This document shows positions 1 through 13,240 of a stretch of DNA of 64,000 nucleotides, piece by piece. The notes under the pieces are model-generated. The model saw only the letters and a program-made list of their open reading frames with translations. It was not told the DNA's origin and made no database searches. Source of the DNA: Phoenix dactylifera. Lineage: Eukaryota; Streptophyta; Magnoliopsida; Arecales; Arecaceae. Location of the stretch: positions 14,766,129 through 14,830,128 of the forward strand of contig NC_052397.1 of assembly GCF_009389715.1 (NCBI RefSeq), in the 5' to 3' direction. The first letter of the stretch is position 1. The number at the start of each line of letters is the position of its first letter. Both the position numbers and the translations under genes were made by a program.

Positions 1-1975
1 TGGCTATCTATTTCTTGATATGGAACCTAGTGCTCGATGATTCGATGGTCCAAGGTTGGTCTCATCGTCATTACAATAATTTGGCCGCATGTCTATACAC
101 CTCCAGTACTTGCAAACTCTACAGTCATTTAGTTAGGATTGCGACAATCTACGCTCGTACAGTACAAATTACTTTGTCATGAGGACCATTTGTAAGGCAG
201 CTTTCAAGATGCCACAGCAAAATTATATTTCATTGGATTAGAGCGAAACTCGTTACATAGGGAAAGATCATATGGACCAAAGCAAGAGCCATCAAGGAGG
301 CTATCATGATAGGTGGGAGCCATGTCATATGTTGGTTGGGTTTTGTATGATTCCCCTCTCATTCAAGGATTTTGATGTTGTTACACTACAATAATTTCAA
401 ATTTGGGAGGACTTGGAATTTTCAGCATGATGTAAGTTTCAAGGGACCACCAAAAAAGTAGGGCTGCTTCATAGAAAGGAATGATGCACAAAGGCCTTGG
501 TTTAGATCAGATAAGTATAATGGCACTGTCTGGCAACAAGCTTTTTGAGGACAAGTAGCATCTTTAACGATGCTATGTGGCCACTTTTTGAGACTTTGTT
601 CATGAAGCCTTTGGTTTTATGCTCTTCACGTCCAAGACTCCCAGACGGTCCTCATGCATGAAGGCAATACTCTGGAAAGGCTCCTAGGGCAAAAACAGAA
701 TGGTCTGACTGCAGCTGTCCTTTGACATTACACTGAAAGCATGGTTAGCTAGTAGAGGAGGCAATTAGGAACAGGACAGTAAGCAAAAGATAAGAAGAAG
801 AAGACAGAAAGGAAGACAGAAAGGTTACACCTTAGGAAGTGCTCTGAGCATCCAAACAGGAAAAAAAAATCTTAAAGTTCTGTAGCCACAAGATCTAGGG
901 GAACTTAAGATTAAACCAGTATTCTGTAATAAAAAATTTGGTTGGCTCGATCTTGTAGAAGTCCAGAAAAAAGAAAACTAATAAAGAACGGTCTAGCGTA
1001 CGGGACTCAAGGTTTGGAGAAGGTCGGATGGATACAACTTTATCACAATGAAGCAAACTGTTGCATCAAGACTCGCCCTCTTTCAGAAAAAAGGAAGAAA
1101 ATTAGTAAATAAAAAAATAGTATCCGTTAGGAACCTAGAAACAAAAATTAATAAATGAAAAAAATAAGTATCTTGCAAGATATGGACTTCAGCTTACATA
1201 TAATCAACTATAAGGTAATAAAATATATAAAATGAGAATTGCTAGGGATCAATACAAGCTTTTAACATGTGAAGGAAACATGGAAGGGAGGAAAAACAAA
1301 TGTGCGCTGCTATTGTCATCTGAGTCATGAAAATGGGAGGGTACATCTACTTCTGCTTTCCATCCATAACTCCATCTCCTTCCCTTGAAACAATATCAAT
1401 TATTCTTTCAAAATGAAGAAAAAATAAATAAATCAATTCTCTGTCCCTAATAATTATACTCAAATAGTTTCTTCAGGCTTACTTTGAGTGCCTCGTATTC
1501 TAACTCTATCCTTTCTATTTAATATCAAACATCCACATCATCATCTTCACCTCTGCTATGCATGTGAGTACCTTCAATTTCAAGGTTCGCTGTACTGATA
1601 TCAAATCCTGTACCAGTGCCACACTAGCATAGTATCGATGCGGTACGGTACAGATTTTTTTAGCATACTGAAGGTCCGTACGCCGCTTGTACCGGTACTA
1701 GTACCAAACCAATACGGTACGGTACGCTCAGTACCGTTCAATACAGTACGGCATACCATGCTCTGTTCATTATCTAATGTTTCTAACCAAGATTCTTGCC
1801 CATTTTTCCGCAGAAGTTGCATACATCTTCTAGTTCTGTATTTAATATCAGATTTATCTGGGAACATATACTACAAAAATTAGCTAATTGTATCCACTAT
1901 TGGCAGCGGACAACAGAGCTCTAGGAAATAAAGTGGGAACAATCCCTTAAAAAACCAAAGATTGTGGGAAGCTCA
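1..1975. other. Intergenic region downstream of the LRR gene
   Basis: No coding region with plant-like exon structure is visible. The only distinct structure is a GGTAC-rich palindromic repeat near 1590-1765, listed separately. The rest is AT-rich unique-looking DNA, and the 3' UTR and poly(A) site of the LRR gene must lie in its right-hand end. Confidence 0.6.
1590..1765. repeat. GGTACGGTAC-rich palindromic interspersed repeat
   Basis: The stretch is dense in self-complementary GTACGGTAC, GTACCGGTAC and related words, so it can fold on itself. The overlapping short ORFs on both strands here come from this palindromy and are not genes. Related GTACC/CCGAAC-rich sequence occurs at about 7800-8450 and 62190-62430, which suggests a dispersed nonautonomous repeat family. 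No terminal repeats or target duplication could be fixed. Confidence 0.45.
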
Positions 1976-4900
1976 CTAGAAGGCAAACTCCGTATCAGTG
2001 ACTTCAAGCACCTTATGTGCACCCTTTGGCTTTGCCCCAGGCTTGAACTGGTTACCTTCGATGCACCTGCATCGGATGTATTTGTAAGCAAATACTCATT
2101 GGATGACACTATATACAGAATGAGAAAACGAAGACTGTAAAGAAGCTCACAGCTCTTTCAGGAAGGGGTGTTTGTATAACCCATCAGGGATCCTCCCAGT
2201 GAATGCATTGTGGTCCAAGTACCTGATAACATGTTTGAAAACGAAAGACAGATTAGTGCCCACTAAGGAGGGAGCTATTTCAGCAAAAAAGGAGGGAGCT
2301 ATCAAAGATTTCCTTCCTCCAGAGTGGAATAGAAATTCCTGATTAAAAGATCGGATAAACTCACAAATAGGTTAATCTTGGAATATCGACAAGCTTGGGA
2401 GTTACTGGTCCAGTCATCTTGTTATATGATAGGTGTAAAATTTCCAGGCTGGTCAAATTTGCAAGCTGATCCGGCAATCCTCCACTCAAGTGGTTATTGT
2501 TCAGGTATCTAGATATCAGAGTTTAGGTTTAATTTAGGAAGAAGATATACAGCCTCAAATGAAATCATGATAACATAAGCATTGGAGAGATATCCACTTA
2601 CAAGTTATGGAGGGATGGAAAGCAGTCCCCATTGCGGATGAGGTCTCTTAATGTTCCTGTGAGGCGGTTGTTACCAACATCACTGGGAATAGATAAATGG
2701 TTAGCAAATTATAACAGTTGGCCAGCACAATATTGTTAAGAGAATGATAAGAGGGAAAAATCTAGGAATTTGTTATCGGTTAGAAATTCAGATCAATGAC
2801 TGATTCTTCTGGAGAGTCATATGAGAGAGAGAGATACAGATGTCGTAGGTTCTTGAGATTTCCCAACTCTGGAGGAATTTTTCCAGTAAAATGGTTCCCA
2901 TGGAGATAGAGATAACGAAGTTCTGGCAAGTTTGCAAGCTCTACAGGAATTTCACCTCTAAAGTTATTGAAGCTCAAGTACCTGCATAGATCTCATATAA
3001 CAAACATCAGTATGTAAAACTCAGAAGGAAACCGAGTCCAAGAAATGGAAAACTCTGGCATGCTTACACATGCGTTAGTTTCTTTAGTTCACCAATTTCA
3101 GGAGGAAGAACATCTTGCAGCTTATTCCATCTCAGGTTCCTGAGAAGTACACAATTGACCAATATTGCAGAAATAAAATTACTAATTGCTTAAATAATGA
3201 CAAGTCAGCTTAGATCAGCTTTTCTCAACTACAATAAAAATATTATTTAACAATAAAGGTAGAGTTATTTCTTGCATATTATGAACACAAACAATAATTG
3301 CGCAGGTATAATTTAGACTGCACCATCCAAATGTGAAACAGAAAATGACGTGCCAAAGGCTGACTTTTTTATTTGAAGTAGAGCCTGATGTTAATCTGAT
3401 CAGTTAGACCTACAGCAAGACTTGATAGCTCTACATTGCATAAATTACAAAACTGACTTCCTCTAGGAATTATGAATCAAAATCAAATAATGATAGTTCA
3501 CGAAGATCACATGGAAATTATGATTTTTTTTTTCAAAACTAGCTTTATTTCATTTATCATGAAGTCTAAGGAGGCTTGCCACTGTTTTGCTTTAAAAAAA
3601 ATTATGAGAAATGAACAGTTATTTTACATTATAATCAAACATTTTGGACCATCTAGTTTACAAGACACATTTTCATGTCATGTAACATATTAACTGGAAA
3701 CATGGATTTGGTATTTTATTGTCTCAAAACAATGTATACTCGCAAATGTCCAGTTGAAAAGACCAGAAAACTCTAGACTGGTCAGTTTTAAGGTTATATT
3801 TCTCAATTTTAGTGGAAGGAAAGAGCCAAATCAATAATCAATACATTCATAAAAAGCTTATTGCCCTGATGCTCTTTGGGTGCGTTTGGTAACCCCAACA
3901 GGATCACCATGGTGATCTAAGATCCCCGGTGATCTGAATACTGGGGTGATTTGATCCCCAGTGATCTAAGATCAATGTATTTGGTAGGCCATGGTTCAGT
4001 GATTAAAAATCCCCGGGTATTCATGAGTAACTTGTTTGGTATGGTACGGAGATCCAAAATCACTGACCGCATAATACCACAAATACCCCTGATATATCAT
4101 AGATGGATTTTTTATGTGTTTTTAATTTCCATGAATTAAAAATGTAAGCCAATATGCTAATTTCTATAATAGCTCCATAATTTTATCACATATTCTACTT
4201 TTAGTAGCCCTTATCATATATTTATTAATCATATAAAATATATAATAATAAAATATTAATATATTTATCAATATATTAATTATTAATATATTCTAAAAAA
4301 TACATTTATTACTCCTATAAATTATTAATCTTATAAAAATATGTTATTTTTCATTATAGAATTAATATTTTTATGTATACTTATAATAGATTTTTTTAAT
4401 ACAAATAATTATTTTGATTAGAAAATAAGGTAAATAGGAGAAATATACTAATATATTAAATATTTTCATTATATAAATATAAAATATAATGATATATTTC
4501 TACTATAATTTAAAATTATCCTTTAATAATAATAGCATAATAATATGATTAGTAATATATTATAATATAATTTATATCATTAATATAATATATAATATCA
4601 ACATAATATTATATCTATATATAATATTGACATAATATATTGATGGTATATTGATATATCAATTTTTTTTGCTAACTTGAGGGGTATTTTTGTCTTTAAT
4701 TTTCAATGCAGGATCACTGCGCTGGGGTGATCTTGGATTTCCGACCTCAAGGACGGGTATCCCATCCCCGAGTTGGGGGGTGATTTGAGTAGTAGAGGTG
4801 ATTTAAGATTACCGCCACGTAGGATCACTGTGGTGCAACCAAACACGGTGATCTCATCACCTCCACCCACATTATCCTTGATCCTGGGACGATCACCCCA

Positions 4901-7900
4901 TACCAAACGCCCCCTTTGTGACCATGTTATTACCACCGACCACACCTGCTGGTCTTCATAATATATGGCTTCCTCTAGCATGGAAATAGTTTGGCTGTCA
5001 ATATAGAAATAAAAAAATCAGAATAATTTTCAAAAGTGGATTTCTGCTATGGCTTATATTGGATATCCTGGAAATGGTGGTCTATGGAATTCCAATTCTA
5101 AATATTTGCCAAATTACCTTCATGAAAATTAATGCATCGGCATTTTGTTAATTATCATCATGAAGAAAGAATTGAAGCTAACACCCAAAAAAAAATTGCC
5201 CACTTCGACTTTGATGTTGTTCTACACCACAATGGACATATTTTCATTCTGCATCAATATCACGAGAAACAAATAACTATGAATAAATTATAAAACCAAA
5301 TCTGAAACAGAAGGAAGCAACTTGTATTTTATTAATTTTGCTACAATATTGCCGGCAATGCTTCATCAAAATTGATCAGGTCACAAAAAATGGGTATCCT
5401 AAAACTAGTCACCAAAGACAATAACGAACTACATTTTTCTACGAAAAAAGGTCTCCAATTTGAAAATGTTGCAATATGTATTAGTATTTATATAATGGAT
5501 GTAGGGCTGAAATCGGATCAGATACGAATCTGACATTCGTATATCCATATCAATATTTGTTTTATTTGACGAATACAAATACGGATACGGATGTTAGTCA
5601 GATGCAAAAATTCATACCTACATTTGTTTTAAACGGATACGAATACAAATCGGATACTGGAAGCATGGATATAAATATGGATACAAGTCGAATAATTAAA
5701 CTTTATGACCATAGAATCAAAGATATTACTAAGTTGATGATAAGCTAAGTTAATAGCATATTAATATGATCATTTATTTTTCTTAAAAGTTCATGAGCGC
5801 TGGATACAATTAAATAAGATTATGAAGAGAATCGGATATCCGGATAAGGATCGAGTAGTTGTCTATTCATATTCATATCCGGGTTTTTTTTACGGATATG
5901 GATATTATTCAGATGCTCAAATTTCTATCCATATTTGGAGAGATTCGGATATGAAAATAGATCCGGACAGATATTATCTAATTCACTTCCCCTAAATGGA
6001 TGATACTAAAGATCAATTCTGCATGGTGTGTTCATGTTTAGAATATAACATTAGAAAAAATTTTGAGTAGAAATATATCACATAGACGATAACATAATGC
6101 AAAATGTGAATATTAGCCAAGAAAATTTGGAGAAACATACAATATCTTGAGGTGTTTCAGCCGCCCGATTTGAGGAGGGATTGGCCCTGTCAACTTGTTG
6201 TTATGGAGATCCCTGTAATTTGAAGATGTCAGGTTGAGCAGCGGCCTTTCATCAACTTTGAACAAAAAAGGAAAAGAAATATAAATACATGCCTACAGGA
6301 ACCACCCAGAAACTTCCACAATGCAAAGGTGAATTTGTTTTGCTTGTATAAATTGATTATGCCTATCAGACTCAGAAACAAAATTTTCAGACATGCTTCA
6401 CTGTTCTTTTATCCCATCAAAGGGGAGAAAACTCATATGCTTAGCGGACAACAATAACACAACGTCAATGATCTAACTTCACAAAAATCAGCTAATATTT
6501 ACAATTTAAAAAACCAGCGTAATCAAGCTTAGCATTAACAAAGATTAATGATTTTTCAATACATACAATTAAAGAGCATCAGATGTCAGCAATACAAGCC
6601 ATTCACATTCTCAAGGATGTCTGACTATTAAAAAATCCATGGGTTCAGTATCCATAATACAGCATGAGCATGTTTAAACTTGTCACAAATTCATTGGAGA
6701 CTGACACATTAGGCTAAATTTCACTCCAAAAGATGATGCAGTAAGCTTACTGTCTGAACATGCTGTTTCTGTAATTATTTCGAAATCAAGTCACCACCAG
6801 CAACAGGCTCAAGTTGATGTGGGATGGCTATAGGTAACTAGGACAGCAGACAAAGATTAATAAATTATTTTTTTATGATCAACTGTAGAACTACTGCTTT
6901 TTCAAGCTCGAGGATCAAGCACAGATGCAACACAAGTATTTCTCTTATTCTAACGTACTACTTGGCAAAGCATTACAAACAAGAGTAACCATTAAATAAC
7001 AGGCTTAGGATTTTGAGATTTCATAAACATGATTTTGATGACAGAAGAGAATTCTTACAGCCTCGTCAGATCCAGGAGATTTGTAACAGCGGTAGGAAAA
7101 GGACCAACAATTGATACTGCATACACTTCCCTGCAGAAGAAATAGGATCATAATAATATAAGGTATGTACTAAAGGGAATTTCAACATGATAATCACTTC
7201 GAGCTTGTTCACCAAAATCTATATTCTAAACATTTGAAACCAATATCTTTCAGGGTTCAAAATTTTAAATGACAATTTGCATCCAATGGTAAGTTTATAC
7301 ATACATGGAAAGGAGAGGCACTGAAAACCAGTGATCCCTTATTGTGCTAAATAAATACTATGATGTTACAATCCAAAGCTCCACAGCAACAATGACATTT
7401 AAAACCTTAAATTAAATATTTATGTAATTAGAAAAACTTCTAATAGATGTGGTCCTATCATGGAACAGTGATAGCAAAAAGATGTACTTGGAATTGTTGT
7501 CTCAGTCATTTACTCGTTCCAAAGCATTGATAATATAAACCAAGTAATAATGTATTTTATCTTCAATCTTCATATGACATATCTGAAGCATACCCTATAC
7601 ATGTGGGCATGCAGGAGAGAGCATATTGCTTTAGGTTTACTGACACTGAAATAAGCTGACCAGTCCTATCCGTGTTGCTTGCAGTTGAGATGCTAAATAA
7701 AGGCACGTAGGAAACTATGATATATTAAGATGTGTAGGGTTATCAGTAGACTTCTAGTGCATACTAGCTACTATAAACCAAACTCAAACATTGTGTGCTA
7801 GGATATGCTAAACCATCCCGAACCGAACGGTTCCGGGCATACCGAACTATCTCGAACAGGATGGTTTAAGGTATACCGAATTGCCCCAAACCAGATAGCT

Positions 7901-10900
7901 TAGGGTAATACCGAACCATCCCGAATTGGATGGTTTAGAACATATCGAATTGAACCGGGCAATTCAAGGTGTACCGAACCAAACCGGCTAAGAATCGGGA
8001 TGGTTCGGCTAATTGAAACAGTTCAGCTCATCAATTAAAACCCCGCAACTATGACCCCCTAATTGTATTTAGATCTCTCTCTCTCTCTCAACCCTCTTCT
8101 TGAACCCTAACCGAAGCCATCGCCCTCGATCAACATTGATGCTCATGTCATCACCCTAGATTGATGCTAATGCCAACACCCTCACCATGGATCATGCCAA
8201 CACCGATGTCGTCCCTCTCCAGGCATTCAAACCAGTACGCCTCTCTCTCTATCCCTCTCTTTCTTTCTCCCTTTCCCCTCTTCCTCTCTCATCTTTCTCC
8301 CCTTTGTCTTCCCTCCTCCACCCCCCACGCGTTCTCATCTTCTCTCGATCCTTTGTCTTCAATACAACTCGGCTTAGTAAGGTACATGCCAATACTATAC
8401 TGAACCGATAGCCATCCAGTACGACTTCCGGTACCTTTTAGGCGAACCTTGTTGTGTACATTAATTGAACTATGGATACAAGACATCCAAACTTTTGGCT
8501 TCTTTTTGAGATACTTAGGCTTGTCAATAGGTTAAAAAAGCAATTTGACATTCTAATATAGAAACAGACATTTTGCATACATTAAAATTTTACATAACTA
8601 TATAAATTGAAAAATAAAATTAATAGTAGCCTAGATCAAATAGAACAGAAGTACTGGCCTCTTAGTGTTGAGTATTAAATGGTAATTTTATGTGTCATTC
8701 CATGCTGATGTATGCTGAGTGTCCAAACAATGCAATATGTGGTTTGTATCAACACCCGAGGACAAATACAGTATGCAAGACTTTACTCCTTAATATAAAG
8801 AAATACGTATCAAAGAATATATTCCTGTGTTTGAATATCAATCTGAAAAGTTACATCATATCGACATATTCTTCTTATATCAAGTAAATATCTGTGCAGC
8901 TGCATTATTCCCATACTATAAAATCAATATTATTCTTTTTAGTTTTCATGTTGCAAAGCAATTTCTATGAAACAATGTTTCTGTGCAATGCTCACCACAT
9001 ACAAATGTGTGTTTTTACAACTATAACCTTCTTTTGTCTTGTATCTTTAGCTTTAGTAATTCTTGCAAAAGGGAAGGGAGTCTTTTACAAACTTCTGGAC
9101 TTCTGGACTTCAGATTCATATATGATCTACTCTGAAAGCTTAAAGGATTAAAACAGTAAAAGTATGACTTGCTGAGGGTTTTCTTGCTGGCTCCTAAAGT
9201 AACAGCTATATATGAAATAAATTGAAAGATTATATAATATTAAAAGTTCAACCTCCATATGACCTAAAAAAAGTATGCCTTTTTCCCATTTATTTCACCA
9301 ATTCTAAACTTTATTTTATATTTCATCCCATTTAATGATGCATTTTAAGATGCATTTCCGTTAATTTTACAAACTTAGCATTGGCCATGGTTAATATCAG
9401 CCAAAATAATGACAATCAAACTTGTGGCGCTACACACCAATGTCAATAAATGAATGAGAGAACAGAGAAAGGACAGAAGCGAATAGTTTGCTTTCTTACA
9501 ATTCTGTCACAACCCTGTAATATCCTTGCTGAGAACATGTAACACCAGACCATGGGGGAAGATCACCATATCCACAAGGATCATCTCCAAGCCATGCATA
9601 AACCACCCTCCATCCAAGCGAGGCCTTGATTTCATTTAATGCCTTTACTGCAACAAAGCCAATTTTAAGCCCATCAGAGAGCACAAAGAAGAATCTTTCA
9701 TCCTCAAGCAAGATCAAATCCATGAACATTCATATTATACTACTATAATAAATGAAGATTATTAATTAAAAAATTCATAGCACATTGCATTGTCAGCAAG
9801 AACTATATTCTAAGCAAGCAATATCAATTTTCCATATATGTCAATTGAAGTAATTTAAAAGTAAATGTAGTTCACAGATAGCACAATTACCACCAACTAG
9901 AGTAAAGTGTTCCTTCCTATCCAGTTTGCAAGTTAGAGTTACCCATCAAAACATAACAATTCAAACAACAGAATGAATTTTTGTCTTTCTGGTGAATAGC
10001 ATACTTTAGAGTTTAGATAATCATAGAAGTCTCAAAACAAGGTTTAGGCCTATGGTTCTCTATTGTTTGGAATTTTTGGAAACAAAGAGAAAATAAGAGG
10101 ACGCAACTGTATAAGGTCATCCATTTGGTTATTGGTGGTCATACGGTGAAAGAATAACTGTGGTGGGTGGTGTGTCGGGGGCAGAGGTGTGCTTAGTTCG
10201 CTGCTTTTGTATGGGTTTACAGGTTTTCCCAATTCAATCAGCATGGTTATACAAATATTCGGAAAGCTTCGGTAAAGTGATTAGGACTTTGATTGAGTTA
10301 TTGACTGTTACTAAATAAGTAGGGGAGGGTTGTTCCCTTAATTAATTTTCCTGAGGGATTTGAAGTGCTATAATCTTTCTAGCACATTTAGGTCATCTCC
10401 TCTTCTTCCTTTCTCCTGCCCCCAGAATGATTTTAACTGTTGTTCTATCACTTTGTACATAACCTTTTAGTGGGCTACATCATTGGTGCCATAGTGAAAT
10501 TATCCAACTCCACTCATGACCCATGAGATGGTAGATACGTATTACTGCACCTTGCTAATCTTGACACTCGATTGATTTAGCAAATAAGCTACTAAGAAGA
10601 CTATTGAGTATTGATAAGTTTGACGTGCCAGAACAAGTCAAGAAGAGAATCCCCATGACAAATCATATGGATCATCTCTCTGCAGGTAAGGATGGTCCTA
10701 CTTCAAACTAACTCCTTCAACTCCTCCTTTGGTTTTAAGTCTAGAAAAGACTGATGTCCATGTTAAAGAAGTATTACATCTGCTTCCTTCTTTCTTCTCC
10801 ATCTTATTTAGGATTTTCTAAAAGCATTATTTACTAAAAGAAAGATCAGAACAAGATTCAACCTTGCAATGATGGTAGACAATGGCTTTGTGGCATCTGC

Positions 10901-11857
10901 CGCTATAGCTATCCCTCCATCACTTCTCGTCCCAAATGTAACATCTTGTCATCTAAGTGTTACCATGACAATTTTCTCAACAAAAGCCTTTTATCTGTTA
11001 AACCAAAGGACCTCTTGATTTGAAATTTTGGCATGTTAAGGGCTTTTACCAAGGGAGAAACCGAGGTACTAAATCTCAAAGTTTCAGCTAAGAACTTTAA
11101 CTGAATGAAGGGTTTAAGGATTGCGGAAAGGATCAAACAGGCACTGCATTAAAAAAAATGTTTGTAAATGCAGCACTTATAAAAATACCGAGATATATTT
11201 TATTAAATTTACTTAATCAATGTATAATTCTGAACTTCAATGATCCTCCACCAAAACTTAGCATTCAAAGAGTAACTGAGGTAATATTTGCTGATTCAGA
11301 TGACAAACAAAGATATAAAATATTGTCTTTTAAACCAAGTAAATAAAAAAAATTTATTAAATTTTTTTATTGCAATCAGCTAAATTTCCTCGCAATTAGC
11401 AAACATCAGATATGATCATTACTTCAGCTCACAAAAAGGTAACGACTTTACAGCAAAACTGCATGCCGATCTGAAGCAAACGATTTACATCACCCAAACA
11501 GAAAAAGAAATCCAAACTCAGTTAAATTTCTTCCTAAAATAAAACTAAACTGACGTTTTCCACCTCATCAAAGGCTCATATCCAATTCCAAAACTCAACT
11601 ACCCATCTCACTACAAAGAAGGGGGAAAAAATCAAACGAAAACCACCTAATTCTACATTTCCATCAAATCTAAAGCAAAATTGCTCACTTCAGTTCGAAA
11701 TAATTATGCAGACGAGATAATGCAACCAAAATCTCAAAACGTATCGAAAGTTGGAGTCGAAGAAAGAAGCACCATCTCGCTTGACGGTTTTACAGCGTGC
11801 GAGGCTGAGAAGAAGAAGGAAGCAGCAGATTGAAGCCAAGTTCGAGGGGATCCACAT
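1976..11857 (-). CDS. Secreted leucine-rich-repeat protein, 326 aa, ten exons
   Basis: Exons read on the minus strand: 11857-11773, 9647-9500, 7130-7059, 6212-6141, 3139-3068, 2981-2838, 2682-2602, 2508-2365, 2222-2151, 2066-1976. All junctions are GT-AG and the frame stays open for 327 codons including TAG at 1976-1978. Residues 1-22 form a signal peptide around FLLLLSLA. An LRRNT-like cap follows (GDDPCGYGDLPPWSGVTC), then about ten plant-type LRRs (LxxLxxLxLxxNxLTGxIPxE) and a short C-terminal tail. There is no transmembrane segment or kinase, so the product is expected in the apoplast or wall. Most LRR exons are 72 or 144 nt, one or two 24-residue repeats, and every intron after the first is phase 2. 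Length and motifs resemble the Arabidopsis At5g61240-type LRR family from memory; ligand and partner are unknown. An in-frame ATG at 11971 would add 38 residues ahead of the signal peptide, so the start at 11857 is preferred. Confidence 0.9.
3878..4914. mobile_element. Nonautonomous DNA transposon (PIF/Harbinger-like MITE) in LRR intron 4
   Basis: The ends are 14-bp terminal inverted repeats with one mismatch: GGGTGCGTTTGGTA at 3878-3891 and its complement at 4901-4914. TTT flanks both sides (3875-3877 and 4915-4917), a possible 3-bp target duplication. The subterminal regions carry many GGTGATC/GATCACC words in both orientations, while the middle (about 4140-4670) is extremely AT-rich. No transposase is present. 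TIR style and 3-bp duplication favour PIF/Harbinger, but TTT is not the usual TWA target, so the superfamily is tentative. Confidence 0.65.
5502..5994. mobile_element. hAT-type MITE with perfect 8-bp target duplication
   Basis: The element starts TAGGGCTGAA and ends with TTCACTTCCCCTA, giving degenerate inverted ends (TAGGG). The 8-bp word AATGGATG flanks it exactly on both sides (5494-5501 and 5995-6002), the signature of hAT insertion. The interior is built from repeated ATCGGATA/GGATATGGATA-like words in both orientations. It is 493 bp with no coding capacity and lies inside intron 4 of the LRR gene. Confidence 0.8.
7790..8450. repeat. CCGAAC/GGTAC-rich interspersed repeat in LRR intron 2
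   Basis: The left part repeats ACCGAACC/ATCCCGAAC words with partly complementary GGTTCGG/GGATGGTTT words. A CT-rich middle and a right end with GGTACC and GAACCGATAG words follow. This resembles the palindromic repeat at 1590-1765. Boundaries are approximate, and the ORFs at 8161-8411 are low-complexity Ser/Pro/Leu readings of the CT-rich core. Confidence 0.4.
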
Positions 11858-13240
11858 CGGAGATCTCGATCCGAGCGCGGGGACGAAGAGATCGCCTCGC
11901 GTTGCCGCGTTCCAGAAGCCCCATTTTCCGCAGCGGGAGTAGAAAAAAAGAGCACGCGCCAGGGGGAGCATAATTAATTAATTAATTATATTAATATATG
12001 ATTAATTATAGCTTATAGATCTCTAATTTCTATTCGTGCGGCTCTAAATCCACTTTAGTCTCGTGCTTGCAATGAGGGCGAGGTATCTCAGGCATCAAAC
12101 TGAAGGATTTCGTAGATCACAGCCGTTCATCCTTTCCTCACGTGCATTTCGCGTGTTTGGAACTGAGAACTTAAAACCATGGAAGTCGGCCAATCTCTGT
12201 TGCTTCTGCCGGCATGATATGATGCTCCCGTTTTTACAACATAGACACTCATTATTTCACCTTTGAGGCTTACAGGGACGCAAAAATTAGAAAAAGGAGT
12301 GAATTTATCAAATTGCATGTGTTAAAAAGAGATCCACCATTTTGCGAGGACGGCTATCATACAAAACAGCTTTATATGCCATACATAGCTTGCCACTGTT
12401 TATAGCCATCCATCTCTTGATGGCGGTCGATGAGCATGGCACAGCATTTTGCGGTGCAATCCAATATTTTAAAATTCAATTCCTACTCTCATTTAGTAGT
12501 TCAATTTCGATCACGAACTAAATGTATTGAGAGATATAGCCATTCCAATTCTTATTCTAATTCCGATTTCGACCTTAAATCAAACATGCTCTGAGAGTTT
12601 CAAGCACCATTTTTACCTTTAAGGCGAAAGCTTCTAATGTGGTGGTGCTACTTGAGGATACTAATTGTATGACGGCATCATATATTTGAAATTAGTAGGA
12701 AGGTAACTTAGGATTCTTAAATCTGAACCTTGGAAGCTCATAGTGTGGTCTGAAGAAGCTTAGAAATGGATTTTGTCAGGATTTTTTTTTTTTCAGGAAA
12801 GGTATATCAGGAGGGTTTAATTTTTATATGTTCTCTTCTCACCTATTAGTTAGCACAATGACTTTCTTTGCCACATTCAAGGTCAAGAGTGTGTCTGAAT
12901 CCCATGTTATGCTATTAATGTGGCATACTGATTATGGATTGGAGAAATTACTTGCAGCATTCAACAGGGCTAAGGAGAAGAGAAGCCATCTACCATTCAC
13001 AGCAAGATTTCTGGTCAAATCTATCTTTATCCATTATGGTATCTGTTTATTTTGGTAAATGCTTTATTCTGTATGTGATATGGATGTCAGGGCTTTAAGG
13101 TACTTGCGGCAACATCAGTTTCCAGTTTGACATCAAGTGATCCACTCTTATTGGTACCTTGCATTATGAATGGCCTATGCACTGATAAGGAATTCATGAA
13201 GTATAGTTCATTGTAAGCACTGAAAGCATTTAGTTTTGGC
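11858..13240. other. Upstream region of the LRR gene, otherwise empty
   Basis: It holds the 5' flank and putative promoter of the minus-strand LRR gene. A run of ATTAATTAATTA lies near 11970-12010. No supported gene, RNA or clear repeat was seen. Confidence 0.5.

Noticed and set aside
11734-11971. An upstream start for the LRR gene at 11971
   Set aside because: It would bury the signal peptide behind 38 residues. The ATG at 11857 gives a normal secretory N-terminus and a 326-aa product.
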